A DNA stretch of 62,869 bases, taken from contig NZ_CAMPHN010000004.1 in NCBI RefSeq assembly GCF_946885885.1, positions 1-62,869 on the forward strand. The letters are read 5' to 3'. The notes under the pieces are model-generated. The model did no database searches. It was not told the origin of the DNA and worked only from the letters and a program-made list of their open reading frames with translations. Position numbers and translations under genes: made by a program. Numbering within the stretch: position 1 is the stretch's first letter; every line of letters starts with the position of its first letter. Source of the DNA: an uncultured Pseudomonas sp. GTDB lineage: Bacteria > Pseudomonadota > Gammaproteobacteria > Pseudomonadales > Pseudomonadaceae. This document shows positions 48,246-57,655 of this stretch, piece after piece.

Positions 48246-50462
48246 ATGCAGGCGTCGCTTCTGCGCAGGCACTGGCTGCGTCTGGTCGGTGCGTTATTGC
48301 TGGGGTTGGTGGTCGCCCTGCAATTGTCGTCGCAGGTGGCCGACCGCAGCCTGCTCAATCGCCTGGATTTCATCTGGTACGACTGGCGCATGTGGCTCAG
48401 CGCCCGCTACGAGCCGATGTCACCAGCCGCACCCATCGTCATCGCCGATATCGACGAACAATCGCTCAAGCGCGAAGGCCGCTGGCCATGGAGCCGCGAC
48501 AAGCTGGCGCTGCTCACCGAGCAATTGACGCAAGCCGGCGCCACGGTGATCGCCTTCGACGTGGTGTTCGCCGAGCCGGAGGAATCGGCCTTTATCGCCT
48601 GGCTGAAGCAGCAACCCGACAATGGTTTGCCGGCGCCGCAGATCGCCGCGTTGCGCGAGCAGTGGAACCCGGACCGTCGTTTTGCCGAAGCCTTGCAGGG
48701 GACGGATACGGTGCTGGGCTTCTTTTTCCAGGACAACGCCGAGCACCGCACGGGGCAGCTGCCGCCAGCGGTCGCTTCTCTGACGCAGGCCGCGGCCGGG
48801 CAGGGAACCCCGGTGATACTGAGCAAGGGCGGCTTCACCGGCAATATCCCCTTGATCGCCAACGGCGCTCGCAGCGGCGGCTTCGTCACCACCTTCGCCG
48901 ATGCCGACGGGGTGATCCGTCGTACGCCCTTGCTGATGGCCCACGACGGCCAGGTCTATCCGTCGTTGGCCCTGGCCGCGGCCATGAGTTTCATGCTGGT
49001 CGAGGAGTTGGGCGTGCGCTTTGCCGCCATCGGCGATGTGCTGGCGGTGTCCGCCGTGCAATTGAGCGACAAGCCGCTGTATACCGACGGCCTGGGCCGG
49101 GTGCTGGTGCCTTACCATGGCCAATCCGCGCCCGTGCGCTATCTGCCGGCCTGGCGCATCCTGCGCGAACCCGCCACGGAACTGGGCCTGGAAGGCGCCA
49201 TCGTGCTGGTCGGCGGCTCGGCCATCGGCCTCTTCGATCTGGTCAACACGCCGTTGGCCACGGCTTTTCCCGGCGTCGAGGTGCACGCCAACGTGATCCA
49301 TGGCTTGCTGACCAGCCGCTTTCCCTACCGTCCGGCCTGGGAGCCCGGCGTCACCTTCACGCAGTTGCTATTGACCGGCTTGCTCCTGATCGTACTGATG
49401 CCGCGGCGTTCGCCCTGGTTGCAGGCGGGCCTGAGTTTCGGCGCCTTGGCGGGGTGGACCGGGCTGAATCTGTTGCTGTGGATGCGCAACGGCCTGGATT
49501 TACCCCTGGCCAGCACCTATCTGCTGGTGCTAGCCCTGGCCGGCTGGTTCATGTTCGAAGGTTTCGTCCGCGAGAGCCGGGCGCGCCAGGCGGTCACCAG
49601 CATGTTCGGCCAATACGTGCCGGCGGCGCATATCCAGCAGATGCTCGACTCGCCGCAACGTTATTCGATGGAGGGCCAGAGCCGGGAAATGACCGTGCTG
49701 TTCTCCGATATCCGCAGTTTCACCAGCATTTCGGAAAACCTCAGCGCCACCGACCTGAAGACCCTGCTGAATTTCTACTTCACGCCCATCACCGAAGTGA
49801 TCTTCCGCCATGGCGGCACCATCGATAAATACGTCGGCGATATGGTCATGGCCTTCTGGGGCGCGCCCTTGGCTGACCCGGACCATCGCCGCAATGCCGT
49901 GCTGGCGGCGCTGGAAATGATCGCCGTAACCGAGCGCCTGCGCGGCGAGCTGCGTGCGCGCAATATGCCGGAAATCGATATCGGCATCGGCCTCAACACC
50001 GGCTTTATGAACGTCGGCGACATGGGTTCGCAATACCGCAAGGCCTACACCGTTCTCGGCGATGCGGTGAACCTCGGTTCGCGGCTGGAAAGCCTGACCA
50101 AATTCTATGGCGTGCATATCCTGGTCGGCGCCAACACCAGGGACGAAAACCCCGATATCGTCTTTCGCTTCATCGACCGTTTGCAGGTGAAAGGAAAGAA
50201 CGAACCGGTCGACGCCTTCGAACCGCTTGGCCTTGTTAGCGAATTGAGCGATGCACGGCGCGAAGAACTCGCGCGCTATGAGGCGGCGCTGCAGCACTAC
50301 CGAGCACGCCGCTGGGCGTTGGCCGAGCAGGGTTTCGAGCAACTGCGTAGCGCCCATTCCCGGGCCAAGCTGTATCGCATTTATCTGGAGCGCATCCGCG
50401 AGTTGCGCGGGCAAGAGCTGCCCGCCGATTGGGACGGCACCTTCCGCCATATCAACAAATGA
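48246..50462 (+). CDS. CHASE2-domain membrane adenylate/guanylate cyclase
   Basis: About 738 residues. An N-terminal helix (VGALLLGLVVALQL) is followed by a periplasmic CHASE2 sensor domain of about 300 residues (IVIADIDEQSLKREGRWPW). Three membrane helices follow, then a class III cyclase domain (about residues 470-640). Metal-binding Asp residues stand in LFSDIRSFTS and KYVGDMVMAFWG. TVLGDAVNLGSRLE holds the purine-selecting and transition-state residues and favours ATP, giving cAMP. It should turn an envelope signal into cAMP, read by a Vfr/CRP-type protein encoded elsewhere. It is divergent from the DUF560-FecR pair with about 130 bases between starts. ATG 48246 with GAGG upstream is preferred over TTG 48228. 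Confidence 0.9.
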   Translation: MQASLLRRHWLRLVGALLLGLVVALQLSSQVADRSLLNRLDFIWYDWRMWLSARYEPMSPAAPIVIADIDEQSLKREGRWPWSRDKLALLTEQLTQAGATVIAFDVVFAEPEESAFIAWLKQQPDNGLPAPQIAALREQWNPDRRFAEALQGTDTVLGFFFQDNAEHRTGQLPPAVASLTQAAAGQGTPVILSKGGFTGNIPLIANGARSGGFVTTFADADGVIRRTPLLMAHDGQVYPSLALAAAMSFMLVEELGVRFAAIGDVLAVSAVQLSDKPLYTDGLGRVLVPYHGQSAPVRYLPAWRILREPATELGLEGAIVLVGGSAIGLFDLVNTPLATAFPGVEVHANVIHGLLTSRFPYRPAWEPGVTFTQLLLTGLLLIVLMPRRSPWLQAGLSFGALAGWTGLNLLLWMRNGLDLPLASTYLLVLALAGWFMFEGFVRESRARQAVTSMFGQYVPAAHIQQMLDSPQRYSMEGQSREMTVLFSDIRSFTSISENLSATDLKTLLNFYFTPITEVIFRHGGTIDKYVGDMVMAFWGAPLADPDHRRNAVLAALEMIAVTERLRGELRARNMPEIDIGIGLNTGFMNVGDMGSQYRKAYTVLGDAVNLGSRLESLTKFYGVHILVGANTRDENPDIVFRFIDRLQVKGKNEPVDAFEPLGLVSELSDARREELARYEAALQHYRARRWALAEQGFEQLRSAHSRAKLYRIYLERIRELRGQELPADWDGTFRHINK

Positions 50463-50596
50463 GCGCTGGCCGTAGAAGTCACAGCGCCGACGACCGCCTA
50501 GCGATATTCATCAAATTGTCATGGTTTTGTGGCAGCGCGCCGCACGGAATGTCAGCAAACTCGCGTCTTGATGGGGTCCTGCATTTTGGTGTTTTC

Positions 50597-51586
50597 ATGC
50601 GCTTTTTAATTCTTCTCACCGCACTCTTGTGCGGTCTGCCGGCTATTGCCGCCGAGCGTTGCGATCCGCGGGTGCCGACCGAACGGGTCGTCCTCGGTGA
50701 GGTTGCGCTCGCCTATCAAAGCATCGGCCGCGACAGCGATCCGACGCTGCTGATGGTCATGGGCCTGGGTGGGCAACTGATCCACTGGCCCGATGAAGTG
50801 GTCGTGCGCCTGTGTCGGCAGGGCTTTCGGGTGATCCGTTTCGATAACCGCGACGCGGGCCTGAGCACCTGGGTCCAGGCTGCGCCAGCGGCCCATCTCG
50901 GCTATGAAGTGCTGCGCCACCGCGTGGGGCTGTCGGTTTCCGCTCCCTACAGTTTGCGCGACATGGCCCTCGATGCAGTGGGCTTGATGGATGCGCTGGG
51001 CGTGCGCCAATTCCATGTGCTGGGCGCGAGCATGGGCGGGATGATCGCCCAGCATATGGCCGATCTGGCCCCGGAGCGGGTGCAAAGCCTGACCCTGATC
51101 ATGACCAGCTCCAGCGCCCAGGGCTTACCCGCGCCCAGCACGGCGTTGCTCGCGTTGCTGGCCAAACGCGAAGCGCCGAGCCGCGAAATGGCCCTGGAAC
51201 AACAGGCTGATCTGCTCGCCGCACTCGGCAGCCGGACGGTTGCCGATGACCGCCGACTGCTCCTGCAACAAGCGCGAATCGCCTACGACCGCGCCTTCAA
51301 CCCGGATGGCGTAGAACGCCAGCTACTGGCGATCCTGGCGGAGCCCAGCCGCGTCGAACTGCTCAACCGCCTCCGCGTCCCCACCCTGGTGGTCCACGGC
51401 ACCGACGACCCGCTGCTGCCGGTGATGCACGGCGTGCATGTCGCGGCGCATATCAAAGGCAGCGAACTGAAACTAATCCCCGGCCTGGCCCATCGTTTCC
51501 AGGAAGCGTTCAAAGAGCCGCTATTGGCGGCGGTGTTGCCGTATCTCAAGGCGCAGCGCCAGGATGGCCGTTGGGCGCAGTTGTAG
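50597..51586 (+). CDS. Exported alpha/beta hydrolase
   Basis: A 329-residue alpha/beta-hydrolase with a signal peptide ([19 protein letters not shown]). The nucleophile elbow is GASMGG ([13 protein letters not shown]). [19 protein letters not shown] carries the oxyanion strand, [13 protein letters not shown] the usual strand-4 region, [12 protein letters not shown] the acid, and GLAHRF the catalytic His. The substrate is unknown; an ester or lactone is likely. The frame is open from 50429, but the signal peptide marks 50597. It follows the cyclase on the same strand after 134 bases and may or may not be co-transcribed. Confidence 0.88.
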   Translation: MRFLILLTALLCGLPAIAAERCDPRVPTERVVLGEVALAYQSIGRDSDPTLLMVMGLGGQLIHWPDEVVVRLCRQGFRVIRFDNRDAGLSTWVQAAPAAHLGYEVLRHRVGLSVSAPYSLRDMALDAVGLMDALGVRQFHVLGASMGGMIAQHMADLAPERVQSLTLIMTSSSAQGLPAPSTALLALLAKREAPSREMALEQQADLLAALGSRTVADDRRLLLQQARIAYDRAFNPDGVERQLLAILAEPSRVELLNRLRVPTLVVHGTDDPLLPVMHGVHVAAHIKGSELKLIPGLAHRFQEAFKEPLLAAVLPYLKAQRQDGRWAQL

Positions 51587-51637
51587 GTTTCTAAAGAGTC
51601 CCGTCCCTCAAGGTGAGGTCTCGCGATCCCTCTCCCT

Positions 51638-51710
51638 GTAGGAGCCAGCTTGCTGGCGATTATCTGGGTTAGCAACAGCGCAACAGCATCGCCAGCAAGC
51701 TGGCTCCTAC
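51638..51710. repeat. REP element, GTAGGAGCCAG family (second copy)
   Basis: A 73-base palindromic unit bounded by GTAGGAGCCAGCTTGCTGGC and GCCAGCAAGCTGGCTCCTAC. It is the counterpart of 26747-26817. Confidence 0.8.
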
Positions 51711-51731
51711 CCGAGCAGAGTATAAAAAGCA

Positions 51732-51754
51732 TAAAAAAACCCCGCGTCTCGGGG
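51732..51754 (-). terminator. Terminator of glpD
   Basis: On the minus strand CCCCG-AGACG-CGGGG is followed by seven T residues. It lies about 50 bases after the glpD stop. Confidence 0.8.
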
Positions 51755-51804
51755 AATCGGCGGGGCGGAGATCAACTGTCGAAGTTCATTGCTGCTGGCT
51801 GCGT

Positions 51805-53346
51805 TCAGGCCACGTGGACATCTCCCGGGCGCTGTGGCGATTGGCTGCAGATATAGTCGTTTAGGCGCGCCTGTTGTTCCGGGGTCATAAACAGGCCGAG
51901 TTTGCTGCGGCGCCAGAGGATATCGGCGGCGTCGATGGCCCATTCCTGCTGGCGCAGGTAGTCCACTTCCCGGGCATAGAGGCCGCCGCCCAAGTGCTCA
52001 CCGAGATCGTCGACCTCGACCACGCTTTCGAGCAGCGCCCAGCTGCGGCTGCCGTAGCAGCTGGCCCAGCGTCGGGCGATGTTGGTCGGCAGCCAGCCGA
52101 AGCGGGCGCACAGGGCTTCGACCAGAGCGCTTTGGCTTTCCAGGTCTTCGCCGCCGGGTAGCGGGGCGGTGGCGGTCCAGCTCGGTCGCATCTTCGGGAA
52201 GAACGGCGCCAGTTGCGCCAGCGCCGATTCGGCCAGTTTGCGGTAGGTGGTCAGCTTGCCGCCGAACACCGAGAGCAGCGGTGCTTCGCCGGACTCGGTG
52301 GAGAGCGACAGGGTGTAGTCGCGGGTTACGGCCGAGGGATCGTCGGATTCGTCGTCGCACAGCGGTCTGACGCCGGCAAAGCTGTGCAGGATGTCCTGAC
52401 GACCGATCTGCTTCTTGAAGTGGGCATTGACCACTTGCAGCAGGTAAGCGGTTTCCTCCTCGCTGATCGTCACTTGCGCCGGGTCGCCTTGGTATTCGCG
52501 GTCGGTGGTGCCGATCATGGTGAAGTTGTCGAGATAGGGGATGGCGAAGACGATACGGCGGTCTTCGTTCTGCAGAATGTAGGACTGCTCGCTGTCGAAC
52601 AGCTTCGGCACGATGATATGGCTGCCCTGGATCAGGCGGATGCCGTAAGGCGAACGTTGTTTCAGGTCGTCCTGGATAAAGCGGGCGACCCAGGGGCCGG
52701 CGGCGTTCACCAGGGCACGGGCGCGAATCGAATAGAGGCTGCCATCGGCACGTTCCAAATGGATGTGCCACAGCCCTTTGCTGCGACGTGCACTGACGCA
52801 GCGGGTGCGGGTATGCACATGGGCGCCTTTTTCCCGCGCGGCCATGGCGTTGAGCACCACCAGGCGGGCGTCGTCGACCCAGCAATCGGAATATTCGAAA
52901 CCGCGGGTGATTTCCGCTTTCAACGGGCTGTTCGCACCGAAGCGCAAGCCGCGCGAGCCCGGGAGCTTTTCCCGCTTGCCCAGGTGATCGTAGAGAAACA
53001 GCCCGGCACGGATCATCCAGGCCGGCCGCAGATGCGGGCGATGCGGCAGGATGAAACGCATGGGTTTGACGATGTGCGGTGCCTTGGCCAGCAGCACTTC
53101 GCGTTCGGCCAGGGCTTCGCGCACCAGGCGGAATTCATAATGTTCGAGGTAACGCAGGCCACCATGGATCAGCTTGCTGCTGGCCGAGGAAGTGTGTTGC
53201 GCCAGATCGTCCTTTTCGCAAAGGAATACGGACAGGCCGCGACCAGCCGCGTCGGCGGCAATCCCGACACCGTTGATGCCGCCGCCAACGACCGCGAGGT
53301 CATAAACTTCGGCGAGTGGACTGACAGCGTTTGGTCGAATGGACAT
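51805..53346 (-). CDS. glpD: Aerobic glycerol-3-phosphate dehydrogenase GlpD
   Basis: A 513-residue FAD enzyme of the inner membrane that oxidises sn-glycerol-3-phosphate to dihydroxyacetone phosphate and passes electrons to quinone. VVGGGINGVGIAADAAGRG is the FAD site, and SSASSKLIHGGLRYLE the family signature. FSIPYLDNFTMIGTTD-like residues (VFAIPYLDNF) and FGGKLTTYRKLAE follow. Length is standard. A GlpR-type operator lies 33-52 bases before the start, and a terminator follows. It is downstream of glpR on the same strand. Confidence 0.96.
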   Translation of the reverse strand: MSIRPNAVSPLAEVYDLAVVGGGINGVGIAADAAGRGLSVFLCEKDDLAQHTSSASSKLIHGGLRYLEHYEFRLVREALAEREVLLAKAPHIVKPMRFILPHRPHLRPAWMIRAGLFLYDHLGKREKLPGSRGLRFGANSPLKAEITRGFEYSDCWVDDARLVVLNAMAAREKGAHVHTRTRCVSARRSKGLWHIHLERADGSLYSIRARALVNAAGPWVARFIQDDLKQRSPYGIRLIQGSHIIVPKLFDSEQSYILQNEDRRIVFAIPYLDNFTMIGTTDREYQGDPAQVTISEEETAYLLQVVNAHFKKQIGRQDILHSFAGVRPLCDDESDDPSAVTRDYTLSLSTESGEAPLLSVFGGKLTTYRKLAESALAQLAPFFPKMRPSWTATAPLPGGEDLESQSALVEALCARFGWLPTNIARRWASCYGSRSWALLESVVEVDDLGEHLGGGLYAREVDYLRQQEWAIDAADILWRRSKLGLFMTPEQQARLNDYICSQSPQRPGDVHVA

Positions 53347-53378
53347 GGCAGCACCGAAAAGTCGAAAGTGAACGTCGT

Positions 53379-53398
53379 TATGTTCGAATTCGAAAATA
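53379..53398 (-). promoter_or_regulatory. GlpR operator before glpD
   Basis: TATGTTCGAATTCGAAAATA agrees with the E. coli GlpR consensus WATGTTCGWTAWCGAACATW at 17 of 20 positions and contains the palindrome TTCGAATTCGAA. It lies just upstream of the glpD start. A lone half-site TTCGAACATG overlaps the ybaK start at 54331-54340. Confidence 0.7.
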
Positions 53399-53432
53399 TG
53401 CTAGACCAATATCCACGAGCCCGCCACCCCTG

Positions 53433-53448
53433 AGCGCGATTTCGCGCT
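53433..53448. promoter_or_regulatory. Short perfect hairpin in the glpR-glpD gap
   Basis: AGCGCG, loop ATTT, CGCGCT. No T run follows on the glp strand, so it is more likely an RNA-end or processing structure than a terminator. Confidence 0.4.
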
Positions 53449-53481
53449 TAGCGGTCGTGGGGTGGTAAAAGGAGGGGGCGA

Positions 53482-54240
53482 TCAGGCGAGGTCGAGGTGC
53501 ACTTTGTTCTGCGCCAGCAATTGGGCGATGGCGGTGGCCGGCTGGGCATCGGTGAACACGCGGTCGACCAGGGTGATCGAGCCCAGGCGCACCACGGCAT
53601 TGCGGCCGAACTTGCTTGAATCCGCGGCGAGAAAGACCTGGCGCGCATTCTCGATGATCGCCTGGGATACCCGCACTTCCTGGTAGTCGAAGTCGAGCAG
53701 GCTGCCGTCTTCGTCGATGCCGCTGATGCCGACCAGGGCGAAATCGACCTTGAACTGACGGATGAAATCCACCGCCGCCTGGCCGACCACGCCGCCGTCG
53801 CTGCGCACCGTGCCGCCGGCCACCAGCACCTCGAAATCCGCTTTGGCGCTGAGCTGGGCGGCGACGTGCAGGTTGTTGGTGATGATCTTCAAGCCCTTGT
53901 GACCGAGCAGCGCGCGGGCGATCGCTTCGGTGGTGGTGCCGATGTTGATGAACAGCGAGGCATGGTCGGGAATATGCGTGGCGATGGCCTCGGCGATGCG
54001 CTGTTTTTCCTCGCGCATTTGCCCGGCGCGCATGCTGTAGGCGGTGTTCTGGGTGCTCGAGGCCTCGCTCGCGGCGCCGCCGTGGGTGCGTCGCAGCAGG
54101 CCTTGTTCGGCCAGTTGGTTGATATCGCGGCGAATGGTCTGCGGGGTTACGGCGAAGGCTTGGGCCAGTTCGTCGATGCTGACATAGCCGCGTTCGCGGG
54201 CGAGTTCGAGAATGTCTTGCTGGCGGGGTGGCAGGGTCAT
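53482..54240 (-). CDS. glpR: GlpR, DeoR-family repressor of glycerol genes
   Basis: A 252-residue DeoR-type repressor. The winged helix-turn-helix is [20 protein letters not shown], followed by [10 protein letters not shown]. The sugar-phosphate-binding domain shows [14 protein letters not shown] and [14 protein letters not shown]. Glycerol-3-phosphate should release it from DNA. It is followed by glpD after 135 bases, with an operator between them, and is divergent from ybaK, with glpK further along that strand. In most Pseudomonas the order is glpF-glpK-glpR-glpD on one strand, so this is a rearranged version. Confidence 0.94.
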   Translation of the reverse strand: MTLPPRQQDILELARERGYVSIDELAQAFAVTPQTIRRDINQLAEQGLLRRTHGGAASEASSTQNTAYSMRAGQMREEKQRIAEAIATHIPDHASLFINIGTTTEAIARALLGHKGLKIITNNLHVAAQLSAKADFEVLVAGGTVRSDGGVVGQAAVDFIRQFKVDFALVGISGIDEDGSLLDFDYQEVRVSQAIIENARQVFLAADSSKFGRNAVVRLGSITLVDRVFTDAQPATAIAQLLAQNKVHLDLA

Positions 54241-54336
54241 GGGGCTAAGGTCCTTTAGGTGCGCGACATTATAGCTGCCAGCGAAGAAATTTTCGGCTAA
54301 GGTAGGCGAGCCCTTATTTCGCTTTCACATTCGAAC

Positions 54337-54807
54337 ATGACCCCAGCCATCGATCTGCTGAAGAAAGCCAAGGCCGTGCATCAGGTGCACAGTTATAGCC
54401 ATGACCCCAAGGCCGCGTCCTATGGTTTGGAAGCGGCGGAGAAACTCGATCTGCAACCAGCTCGGGTATTCAAGACCCTGCTCGCGGCCAGCGAGAAGGG
54501 CGAGTTGTTGGTGGCGGTGGTGCCGGTCGCCGGTAGCCTGGATCTGAAAGCCCTGGCCCAGGCGGCTGAGGTGAAGAAAGTCGAGATGGCCGACCCCGCG
54601 GCCGCGCAGCGCGCCACCGGTTACCTGCTTGGCGGCATCAGTCCGCTGGGACAGAAAAAGCGCTTACGGACGTTTATCGATCTATCCGCCCAGCAGTATC
54701 CGAGTATCTATGTCAGCGCCGGGCGACGTGGGCTGGAAGTCGAATTGGCGGCTGAGCTATTGGCACAGCTGACCCAGGCGGTTTTTGCCGCCATAGGCCG
54801 GCAATAG
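54337..54807 (+). CDS. ybaK: YbaK/EbsC family aminoacyl-tRNA deacylase
   Basis: A 156-residue protein matching Cys-tRNA(Pro)/Cys-tRNA deacylase YbaK. It hydrolyses cysteine wrongly attached to tRNA-Pro. Family marks are HSYSHDPKAASYGLEAAEKL, RVFKTLLA with the key Lys, and YLLGGISPLGQKKRL near the end. Its TAG stop codon is the first three bases of a MITE-like repeat, so the end of the protein was set by that insertion or by its target choice. It sits between glpR and glpK. Confidence 0.93.
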   Translation: MTPAIDLLKKAKAVHQVHSYSHDPKAASYGLEAAEKLDLQPARVFKTLLAASEKGELLVAVVPVAGSLDLKALAQAAEVKKVEMADPAAAQRATGYLLGGISPLGQKKRLRTFIDLSAQQYPSIYVSAGRRGLEVELAAELLAQLTQAVFAAIGRQ

Positions 54808-54964
54808 CAGGCCGTTGAAAAATGTAGGCGAGGCAGGCAATACAAGGACTAGGCGTCCCCACAAAAACGGCCGAGGAAGCGGAGTTTACTGGCTGTAAAT
54901 GAGCATTTCGAGGCCGTTTTTAACGCCGTATTGCCAACGCAGGTAGTTTTTCAACGGCCTGCCA
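54805..54964. repeat. MITE-like element, copy 2
   Basis: A 160-base element. Ends are TAGCAGGCCGTTGAAAAATG and GTAGTTTTTCAACGGCCTGC. The inner stem reads AACGGCC / GGCCGTT where copy 1 has AACAGGC / GCCTGTT, so pairing is kept by changes on both sides. The apical TTTAC / GTAAA hairpin is present. The left edge supplies the ybaK stop. Confidence 0.8.
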
Positions 54965-55028
54965 GAGGATGTTGCGCCATAGTTCGTTGGGCTTCGTGTT
55001 ACTCAAGCTCAAGCTACAGCAGGCACCG

Positions 55029-55061
55029 TAGGTTGGGCTGAGTGCAGCGAAGCCCAACGTT
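55029..55061. repeat. Short GTAGGTTGGGCT palindromic repeat
   Basis: GTAGGTTGGGCTGAGTGCAG followed by CGAAGCCCAACG, in the glpK upstream region. No glpF gene is present in the 288 bases between ybaK and glpK. Confidence 0.6.
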
Positions 55062-55095
55062 CAATTGCAAACACCATTACAACAAGGAAACCCTC

Positions 55096-56583
55096 ATGTC
55101 CCACTACCTGCTAGCCATCGACCAAGGCACCACCAGTAGCCGCGCTATCGTGTTCAGTAGCGAAGGCGAACGGGTGGCGAGCGCGCAGCAGGAGTTCACT
55201 CAGTTTTTCCCCCATGACGGCTGGGTCGAGCATGAGGGGGAGGAGCTCTGGCAAAGCACCCTCCAGGTATGCCGCGAGGCGTTGCGCAGCAGCGGTTTGA
55301 GCGCCGAGCAGATCACCGCCATCGGCATCACCAACCAGCGTGAAACCGCTCTGGTATGGGATGCGCAAACCGGCGAGCCGATTTACCGGGCGATCGTCTG
55401 GCAGGATCGGCGCACCGCCGACTACTGTTCCGAACTGAAAGCGGCGGGGCATGAGGCGATGGTCGCTGCAAAAACCGGTTTGCTGATCGACCCGTATTTT
55501 TCCGCGACCAAGTTGCGCTGGATCCTGCACAACGTGCCCGGCGCGCGTGAGCGTGCCGAGCGCGGCGAGTTGCGTTTCGGCACCGTCGATAGCTTCCTGC
55601 TGTGGCGCCTGACCGGCGGCCGCTCGCACCGGACCGACGCGAGCAACGCCTCGCGCACCTCGCTGTTCAATATCCATACCCAGCAGTGGGACGAGGAATT
55701 GCTCGCACTGTTCGGGATTCCCGCCAGCATGCTGCCCGAAGTGCTCGATTGTGCCGCCGAATTCGGCCGTACCGATGCCGAGTTGCTTGGTGCCGCGATT
55801 CCCGTTCTGGGCATGGCCGGCGATCAGCAGGCGGCGTTGGTCGGCCAGGCGTGCTTCCAGCCCGGTATGGTGAAAAGCACCTACGGCACCGGCTGTTTCA
55901 TGATCCAGAACACCGGGGATACGCCGGTGACCTCGAAGAACCGTTTGCTCACCACCGTCGGCTATCGCCTGGGCGGCAAGGTCACCTATGCCGTGGAGGG
56001 CAGTATTTTCGTCGCCGGTGCGGCGGTGCAATGGCTGCGCGACGGGATCAAGCTGATCAGCCATGCCCGCGACAGCGAGGCGCTGGCCGAAGCCACTGGC
56101 GATGCCTGCGGGGTTTACCTGGTGCCGGCCTTTACCGGTCTCGGCGCGCCTTACTGGGACCCGAAAGCCCGCGGCGCGATCTTCGGTCTGACCCGCGATA
56201 CCGGCATCAAGGAAATCGTCACCGCCGGCCTGCAATCGGTTTGCTACCAGACCCGCGACCTGCTCGAAGCCATGCGCCAGGACGGCGCCGCCGAGCCCAG
56301 CGCGTTGCGCGTGGACGGCGGTATGGTGGAGAACAATTGGGTCATGCAGTTCCTCGCCGACATCCTCGGTGTGCCGGTCGAGCGCCCCGTGGTGACCGAA
56401 ACCACCGCGCTCGGGGTGGCCTACCTGGCCGGATTGCAGGCCGGTCTGTATCAGGACCTCGAAAGCATCGCCAACCATTGGCATCGCCAGCAACGCTTCG
56501 ACCCGCGTATGCAGGCGGACCACCGCGACACGCTCTACGATGGTTGGTTGGATGCGGTGAAGCGGGTACGCAGCGAAGGCTGA
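55096..56583 (+). CDS. glpK: Glycerol kinase GlpK
   Basis: A 495-residue FGGY-family kinase that phosphorylates glycerol with [19 protein letters not shown] is the phosphate loop, [18 protein letters not shown] and [13 protein letters not shown] are the expected signatures, and [20 protein letters not shown] is the FGGY hallmark region. Length is standard. The frame opens at 55042; ATG 55096 with AAGGAAA upstream is the true start. The usual glpF partner is missing in front of it, where a MITE-like element and ybaK stand instead. Confidence 0.96.
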   Translation: MSHYLLAIDQGTTSSRAIVFSSEGERVASAQQEFTQFFPHDGWVEHEGEELWQSTLQVCREALRSSGLSAEQITAIGITNQRETALVWDAQTGEPIYRAIVWQDRRTADYCSELKAAGHEAMVAAKTGLLIDPYFSATKLRWILHNVPGARERAERGELRFGTVDSFLLWRLTGGRSHRTDASNASRTSLFNIHTQQWDEELLALFGIPASMLPEVLDCAAEFGRTDAELLGAAIPVLGMAGDQQAALVGQACFQPGMVKSTYGTGCFMIQNTGDTPVTSKNRLLTTVGYRLGGKVTYAVEGSIFVAGAAVQWLRDGIKLISHARDSEALAEATGDACGVYLVPAFTGLGAPYWDPKARGAIFGLTRDTGIKEIVTAGLQSVCYQTRDLLEAMRQDGAAEPSALRVDGGMVENNWVMQFLADILGVPVERPVVTETTALGVAYLAGLQAGLYQDLESIANHWHRQQRFDPRMQADHRDTLYDGWLDAVKRVRSEG

Positions 56584-56683
56584 GAGGGTCGTCTCCAGCC
56601 TTCGGCGCCTAGCGCTGCGGAGCTTTTTCGGATTGTTCCGGGCTGGACTGGGGATCATCGATTAGCCCTATCTGGTAGCCCGA

Positions 56684-56753
56684 ATAAGCCCTTGGCGCAA
56701 TCCGGGAGCGGTTTAGCGCCAGGCATCGTCCCCGGATTTCATCCGGGCTACAG
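56684..56753. repeat. GTAGCCCG-type REP palindrome
   Basis: GTAGCCCGAATAAGCC at the left and GGATTTCATCCGGGCTACAG at the right, in the gap between glpK and the next gene (229 bases). It is a relative of the units at 14051-14118. Confidence 0.6.
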
Positions 56754-56812
56754 GTCGCTGCGATCCATCGATGTACCGGAGTGTGTTCGGTGCAGCCTTG
56801 CTCGCTACCCTC

Positions 56813-57595
56813 TCAGGTCCCCGCGAGCATCACCCCTTCGTACTGGTTGGTGAGTTCGTGCATCTGCCAGAGCAGGGTTTCGGTGGTGGTGGAGATCACG
56901 GTGGGCACATAGCGCGAGTCCGCCGAGAGCTTGAAGCCGGCGCGGCTGAATCGCCATTGCGCTTCGGCCTGGCGAAGGCCCTTGGCAATATCCGGGGTGT
57001 TCTGGCTGGCCTGTTTCAGCTCGTCGAGCGCCACCTCGAACTCGCCGACGGCTTGCTCGAAGCTTTGCTGCAGGTCGTTGACCGGCAAGCGCCAGCTCAT
57101 GGCCAGATAGAGTTTGGCGATGCGTTGGCTAAGCATGCGCTGGCGGCCGCTGCGGTTGACCAGGCGTGCGCTTTGCCCGCCGCTATGGCGTTCGAGCAGT
57201 TGCACCACGTTCTCACTCTGGGCCAGCAGTTGGTCGCTGAGTTCGAGCATGCTCAGCGCTTGCTGTTTGGTGGGCCGCGATAGCGCCAGTTCACGGTATC
57301 GCTGCCAGGTTTGTCCGGCCTCGGCCAGCGCCGTTTTGATCTGCTCGGTGGGCGCGTATTCGCTCAGGGCCAGGTAGTTGCTCTCGAATTTGGCGATGCT
57401 TTGGTCGAGTTGCTCCTCGGCTTGTTCGGGGCGAACCTCGGCGCCGATCATCAGGTAGGTTTTGGCGATGCGCTGGCTGAGCATGCGCTGCATACCGGAC
57501 AGGTTCATCGCTTCGGCCGCGTTGATCGCCGCCGAGCTGGGGAAACTGAGCAGGCTGAGGCTGAGCAACAGGCCGGAAATAATGGGCTTGAGCAT
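56813..57595 (-). CDS. Exported protein with two PilJ-type sensor repeats
   Basis: About 260 residues, with a signal peptide MLKPIISGLLLSLSLLSF. Two copies of the type IV pili methyl-accepting N-terminal (PilJ/NIT-like) motif occur: LSGMQRMLSQRIAKTYLMIG near residue 33 and VNRSGRQRMLSQRIAKLYLA near 150. This helical module is found in nitrate/nitrite sensors (NarX/NarQ type) and PilJ, but no kinase, HAMP or methyl-accepting domain follows, so it is a stand-alone periplasmic binding or sensing protein. The open frame reaches 58138, but the signal peptide fixes ATG 57595. Upstream are a MITE-like element and a porin gene. Confidence 0.8.
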   Translation of the reverse strand: MLKPIISGLLLSLSLLSFPSSAAINAAEAMNLSGMQRMLSQRIAKTYLMIGAEVRPEQAEEQLDQSIAKFESNYLALSEYAPTEQIKTALAEAGQTWQRYRELALSRPTKQQALSMLELSDQLLAQSENVVQLLERHSGGQSARLVNRSGRQRMLSQRIAKLYLAMSWRLPVNDLQQSFEQAVGEFEVALDELKQASQNTPDIAKGLRQAEAQWRFSRAGFKLSADSRYVPTVISTTTETLLWQMHELTNQYEGVMLAGT

Positions 57596-57655
57596 GGTGA
57601 GTCTCCTGAAAACCCGCGACGCAGTCGCCGCGGGCACAGCGGAAAAGGCCTCGTA

